From the NCBI RefSeq assembly GCF_002954765.1, contig NZ_MTPW01000001.1:819501-883500 (forward strand): 64,000 bases of DNA. The letters run 5' to 3'. A program made the position numbers and the translations under genes. Source of the stretch: Nonlabens arenilitoris. GTDB lineage: Bacteria; Bacteroidota; Bacteroidia; Flavobacteriales; Flavobacteriaceae. Shown here in pieces: positions 61,238 through 64,000 of the stretch (position 1 is its first letter; each line of letters starts with the position of its first letter). The notes beneath the pieces are model-generated. The model saw only the letters and a program-made list of their open reading frames with translations. It ran no database searches and was not told where the DNA came from.

Positions 61238-62338
61238 ATGCAATCCTTTTTCATATTCTGCAGTGGAGCAGACACGACCATCCTAGATCAAAGTAGTGAA
61301 GGCGAACGTACCAAATATGCCGGTATAGGCGCTACGGTATTTTTTACAGCACTTATGGCTTTTTTTGCCGCTAGTTATGCACTTTACACGGTTTTTGACA
61401 GTTATTGGATTGCTGGAGCATTCGGTTTTGTTTGGGGTTTATTGATTTTTAATCTGGACCGTTACATCGTTTCTACACTCAAGAAAAGCGACAAGAAAAT
61501 CAACGAGATTTGGCAAGCTACGCCTCGCATTATTCTAGCCATAATCATCGCTGTGGTGATTTCTAAACCGCTTGAATTAAAGATTTTTGAGAAAGAAATT
61601 GATCGCGTGCTTCTGGAAGAAAAGAACCAGATGACTCTGGAGAATCAGGAACAGGTAGCACAGCTGTATGCGGTTGAGGAGTCCGCTTTCGCGAAAGCGA
61701 TACAAGACCTAAAAACAGAAATAACCACCAAAGAAGTAGAGGTAAACGCACTCTACAACAATTATATTACAGAGGCCGAAGGAACTTCTGGTACCAATAA
61801 ATTAGGTAAAGGACCTGTCTATAAAGAAAAACGTGAAAAGCACGACGCCGCTCTATCAGAGTTAACAGCGCTGAAAGAAAAAAATACCGAAAAAATCGCG
61901 AGTATAGAATCGCAAATCGCAGCTTTGCAACAAAATGAGGCCACACAATTAGCAGAATCACAACCTATTATAGACAATTTTGACGGATTAATGGCACGTA
62001 TTGAGGCCTTGAACAAACTACCATTTCTAACTTCTTTCTTTATTTTCTTGCTATTTCTAGCGGTAGAAACCTCTCCTATTATTGCAAAAGTTCTAGCACC
62101 TCGCGGCGAGTACGACCTTAAACTAGCAGAACGCGAAGAATTAGTAAAATCATGGGTGACGCAGCAAAAACAACAACAAGATGTCCTAGTTCAAACCGAC
62201 AAAGAACTCAACAATAGAGTCTATGCCGATATTGCCGAGGAAGATGCGCTATATGCCTACAAGAAAAAAATGGCCCGAGAACTCATGCAACAACAAGCCG
62301 ATGCCTTTTATAAAAAACAGAAAGGAATTTTGGGGTAA
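61238..62338 (+). CDS. DUF4407 membrane protein
   Basis: 366 residues. The N-terminus FIFCSGADTTILDQSSEGER and the first helices (IGATVFFTALMAFFAASYAL, IAGAFGFVWGLLIFNLDRYI) are the DUF4407 signature. A long predicted coiled coil (residues 120-255) separates the third and fourth helices (FLTSFFIFLLFLAVETSPII). The family has no assigned function. The gene stands alone, 223 bases after the M56 gene; no promoter box or hairpin is obvious in that gap. A palindrome copy encodes SAFAKA. Confidence 0.85.
   Translation: MQSFFIFCSGADTTILDQSSEGERTKYAGIGATVFFTALMAFFAASYALYTVFDSYWIAGAFGFVWGLLIFNLDRYIVSTLKKSDKKINEIWQATPRIILAIIIAVVISKPLELKIFEKEIDRVLLEEKNQMTLENQEQVAQLYAVEESAFAKAIQDLKTEITTKEVEVNALYNNYITEAEGTSGTNKLGKGPVYKEKREKHDAALSELTALKEKNTEKIASIESQIAALQQNEATQLAESQPIIDNFDGLMARIEALNKLPFLTSFFIFLLFLAVETSPIIAKVLAPRGEYDLKLAEREELVKSWVTQQKQQQDVLVQTDKELNNRVYADIAEEDALYAYKKKMARELMQQQADAFYKKQKGILG
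61684..61699. repeat. GCTTTCGCGAAAGC palindrome, copy 11
   Basis: Inside the DUF4407 gene, read as S-A-F-A-K-A in the coiled-coil region. Confidence 0.9.
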
Positions 62339-62369
62339 TAGCTAGCTATGGACTGAAAAACTCAATTTC

Positions 62370-64000
62370 TTAGTCATCTACAATACCCATTTTCCTTAAC
62401 AAGAAACTAGCATTCATATTTGTAGCAATTCCATCCTTAAAGGTATAGTCAAAAGTGAGCTCATCGTTAGTGATGTCTGCATCAAAAAAGTAGTTAGAGA
62501 TACTATCATATTCATTGGCAACTTCAGTAAGGCTTAAATCGTGTGTAGCGATAATTCCAGTGGCGTGTTTTCTAGAAAGCTTCTCGATCAGTTTTCTGGA
62601 CCCATTTGCTTTGTCTTGACTGTTAGTTCCTTTAAGGATTTCATCTAGGACGATAAAGTAACGTTCTGTCTCTATTTTATCTACTATGTATTTTAAGCGT
62701 TTTAATTCACTAAAGAAGTAACTCTCATCATCAGTTAAAGAATCGCTGGTTCTCATACTGGTAATGAGTTTAATTGGACTATAAATCATAGATTGTGCAC
62801 ATACCGGTAGTCCAGCATTTGCCATGACTATTTTCATAGAAACAGTTCTTAAGAACGTGCTTTTACCTGCCATGTTTGCACCGGTAATAATGAAAAATTC
62901 ACCGCTAGCAATGTTGATATCATTTCCGATTGCTTTTGCAGGATCAAGTAAAGGATGTCTCGCATCGATTACTTGCATTTTAAAATCACCACTTTCAATA
63001 GTAGGATAGACATAATTCTTATGATTATAGGCAAAATTTCCTAGCGAGTTCATAGCATCTATTTGTGCTACCGTATCTAACCAATTTTCTATATGATTTG
63101 CATTTTCATTTAACCACTTTTCAATAGTATGTACTTGTTTCAAATCCCATAGTCCAAAACCGTTTGCAAGAACGCCAAACAACATATTATTACGTTGATC
63201 TAATCGCCCTATAGCTGCTGCAAGCTCTTTAAATCTTACAGATGCAGGTGCATCTCCTACCATTATCCTAGACTTTAATTCTAGGAGCAAATCACTTTTA
63301 AAACTTTCTTTTTCTATTGCGAGAATTAATTGACTGTACTGCTGGAAAAATAATTCTAAAGAACTAATATTTGCACTGAAAGCTGTAATGCGCTTTATGT
63401 ACTTACCAGTAACCGCTAGTCCTCCAAAAAATACAGCTGAAAAAACATAACCATTTACCCAATTATTAAAATAGGCAACTCCTAATGCGATAGACACCAC
63501 AAACCAAACCCAAGGTAGCCAAGAATATATTGAAGGTACAAAAGCCTCATAGCTTTTAATCCAGGCCAGCATCCCTTTAGGGTCTTTCTCATTATTAAGA
63601 AGTGTCGCTGTTGCTCCATAGTTATGTCTGAAATCTATCTTCTCAGATAATTCCTTAATAGCTTCTTGTTTTTGAGAAATCCCTGTTAAATCATTAGATA
63701 AAAACTGAGCAGCTAGTGTCGCGACACCATCTTTAGTAACACTTCTATTTAAATACTGAAAAAATGAACCTGGACCTAATAAATCTATGTCTCGACTGAA
63801 TTCATGATTATCTTTTAAAAATTGAGAACCATCTGGTCTATCATAGAATTTGCGATCTAGAATCTTTAACTCTAGCTCATTGCGATCTAGCAAAGCCTGT
63901 TGAAAATCTCTTCTTCTCCTTAAATTCTCGTGTCTAGATACCAAAAACAAAAACACAACAAAAGTTACTATCGCTATTATAACAGCAACCTGCCACTGCG
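62370..64000 (-). CDS. MutS-family ATPase with N-terminal membrane helix, cut by the window edge
   Basis: At least 543 residues visible; the frame stays open to the right edge, where QWQVAVIIAIVTFVVFLFL is a membrane helix, so the true start is outside. The ATPase is of MutS type: ITGANMAGKSTFLRTVSMK (Walker A), TDDESYFFSELKRLKYIV, LDEILKGTNSQDKANGSRKL (Walker B) and IIATHDLSLTEV. The mismatch-recognition domain of true MutS is absent, and further helices (WFVVSIALGVAYF) are present. This small membrane-linked MutS-like form is common in Bacteroidota with no proven repair role. Confidence 0.88.
   Translation of the reverse strand, partial: QWQVAVIIAIVTFVVFLFLVSRHENLRRRRDFQQALLDRNELELKILDRKFYDRPDGSQFLKDNHEFSRDIDLLGPGSFFQYLNRSVTKDGVATLAAQFLSNDLTGISQKQEAIKELSEKIDFRHNYGATATLLNNEKDPKGMLAWIKSYEAFVPSIYSWLPWVWFVVSIALGVAYFNNWVNGYVFSAVFFGGLAVTGKYIKRITAFSANISSLELFFQQYSQLILAIEKESFKSDLLLELKSRIMVGDAPASVRFKELAAAIGRLDQRNNMLFGVLANGFGLWDLKQVHTIEKWLNENANHIENWLDTVAQIDAMNSLGNFAYNHKNYVYPTIESGDFKMQVIDARHPLLDPAKAIGNDINIASGEFFIITGANMAGKSTFLRTVSMKIVMANAGLPVCAQSMIYSPIKLITSMRTSDSLTDDESYFFSELKRLKYIVDKIETERYFIVLDEILKGTNSQDKANGSRKLIEKLSRKHATGIIATHDLSLTEVANEYDSISNYFFDADITNDELTFDYTFKDGIATNMNASFLLRKMGIVDD

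Noticed and set aside
1..64000. Insertion sequences or transposases
   Set aside because: No transposase motif or paired terminal inverted repeats were found; the only integration enzyme is the tyrosine recombinase of the island.

Overview
The window looks like chromosome of a marine Flavobacteriaceae (Bacteroidota); a Nonlabens/Dokdonia-like genus is a guess, the family much firmer. Reasons: low GC, promoters of the TTG-N19-TAnnTTTG type, almost no Shine-Dalgarno sequences, many short Cys lipoproteins, and flavobacterial versions of AccD, RpsO, PNPase, RuvC, YpdA and DUF4407. A 14-16 bp palindrome, GCTTTCGCGAAAGC, occurs 13 times, both between and inside genes.

Layout. 0-5 kb: housekeeping genes (fbaA, accD, rpsO, pnp). 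5.0-7.7 kb: a tandemly duplicated pair (Cys-rich or helical lipoprotein plus a small two-helix membrane protein) around a small self-regulated HTH gene. 7.9-31.9 kb: ordinary chromosome with rpe, ypdA, an FeS membrane protein with an FAD oxidoreductase, two DUF547 proteins, a GH113-like lipoprotein, an M1 peptidase, a MarR-controlled membrane/epimerase operon, twin lipoproteins, part of an arsenosugar-type cluster (two glycosyltransferases, DUF547, purine nucleoside phosphorylase), ruvC, cell-envelope genes and tRNA-Asp. 55.2-64 kb: chromosome again, with an M20 dipeptidase, a secreted protein, a BlaI/M56 sensor pair with a clear operator array, DUF4407 and a MutS-like ATPase cut by the window edge.

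The accessory part is a 23.2 kb integrated element, 31,951-55,150. It is bounded by a 52-bp perfect direct repeat that is the 3' part of tRNA-Leu(UAG), and a tyrosine integrase lies next to the intact tRNA. Its left third resembles a phage satellite: divergent XRE regulator, small ORFs, a DnaD-like replication protein and a primase-helicase. Its right two thirds are defence cargo: a type I restriction-modification operon in the order hsdM-hsdS-X-hsdR-YgjP, small accessory genes, and a separate 963-residue SF2 helicase with a possible C-terminal nuclease. X is a 1532-residue protein with an N-terminal Hsp90/sacsin-type ATPase and a C-terminal DUF3883 nuclease-like domain; it lies 2 bp from hsdR and 16 bp from hsdS. 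It is my best candidate for an undescribed defence component.

One caution applies throughout. At least five genes (accD, rpsO, a lipoprotein, hsdS, the SF2 helicase twice) and one probable small gene are each broken by exactly one missing base in or beside a homopolymer. Because accD and rpsO are normally essential, most of these look like sequence errors rather than real mutations. I annotate them as intact genes with a broken frame.
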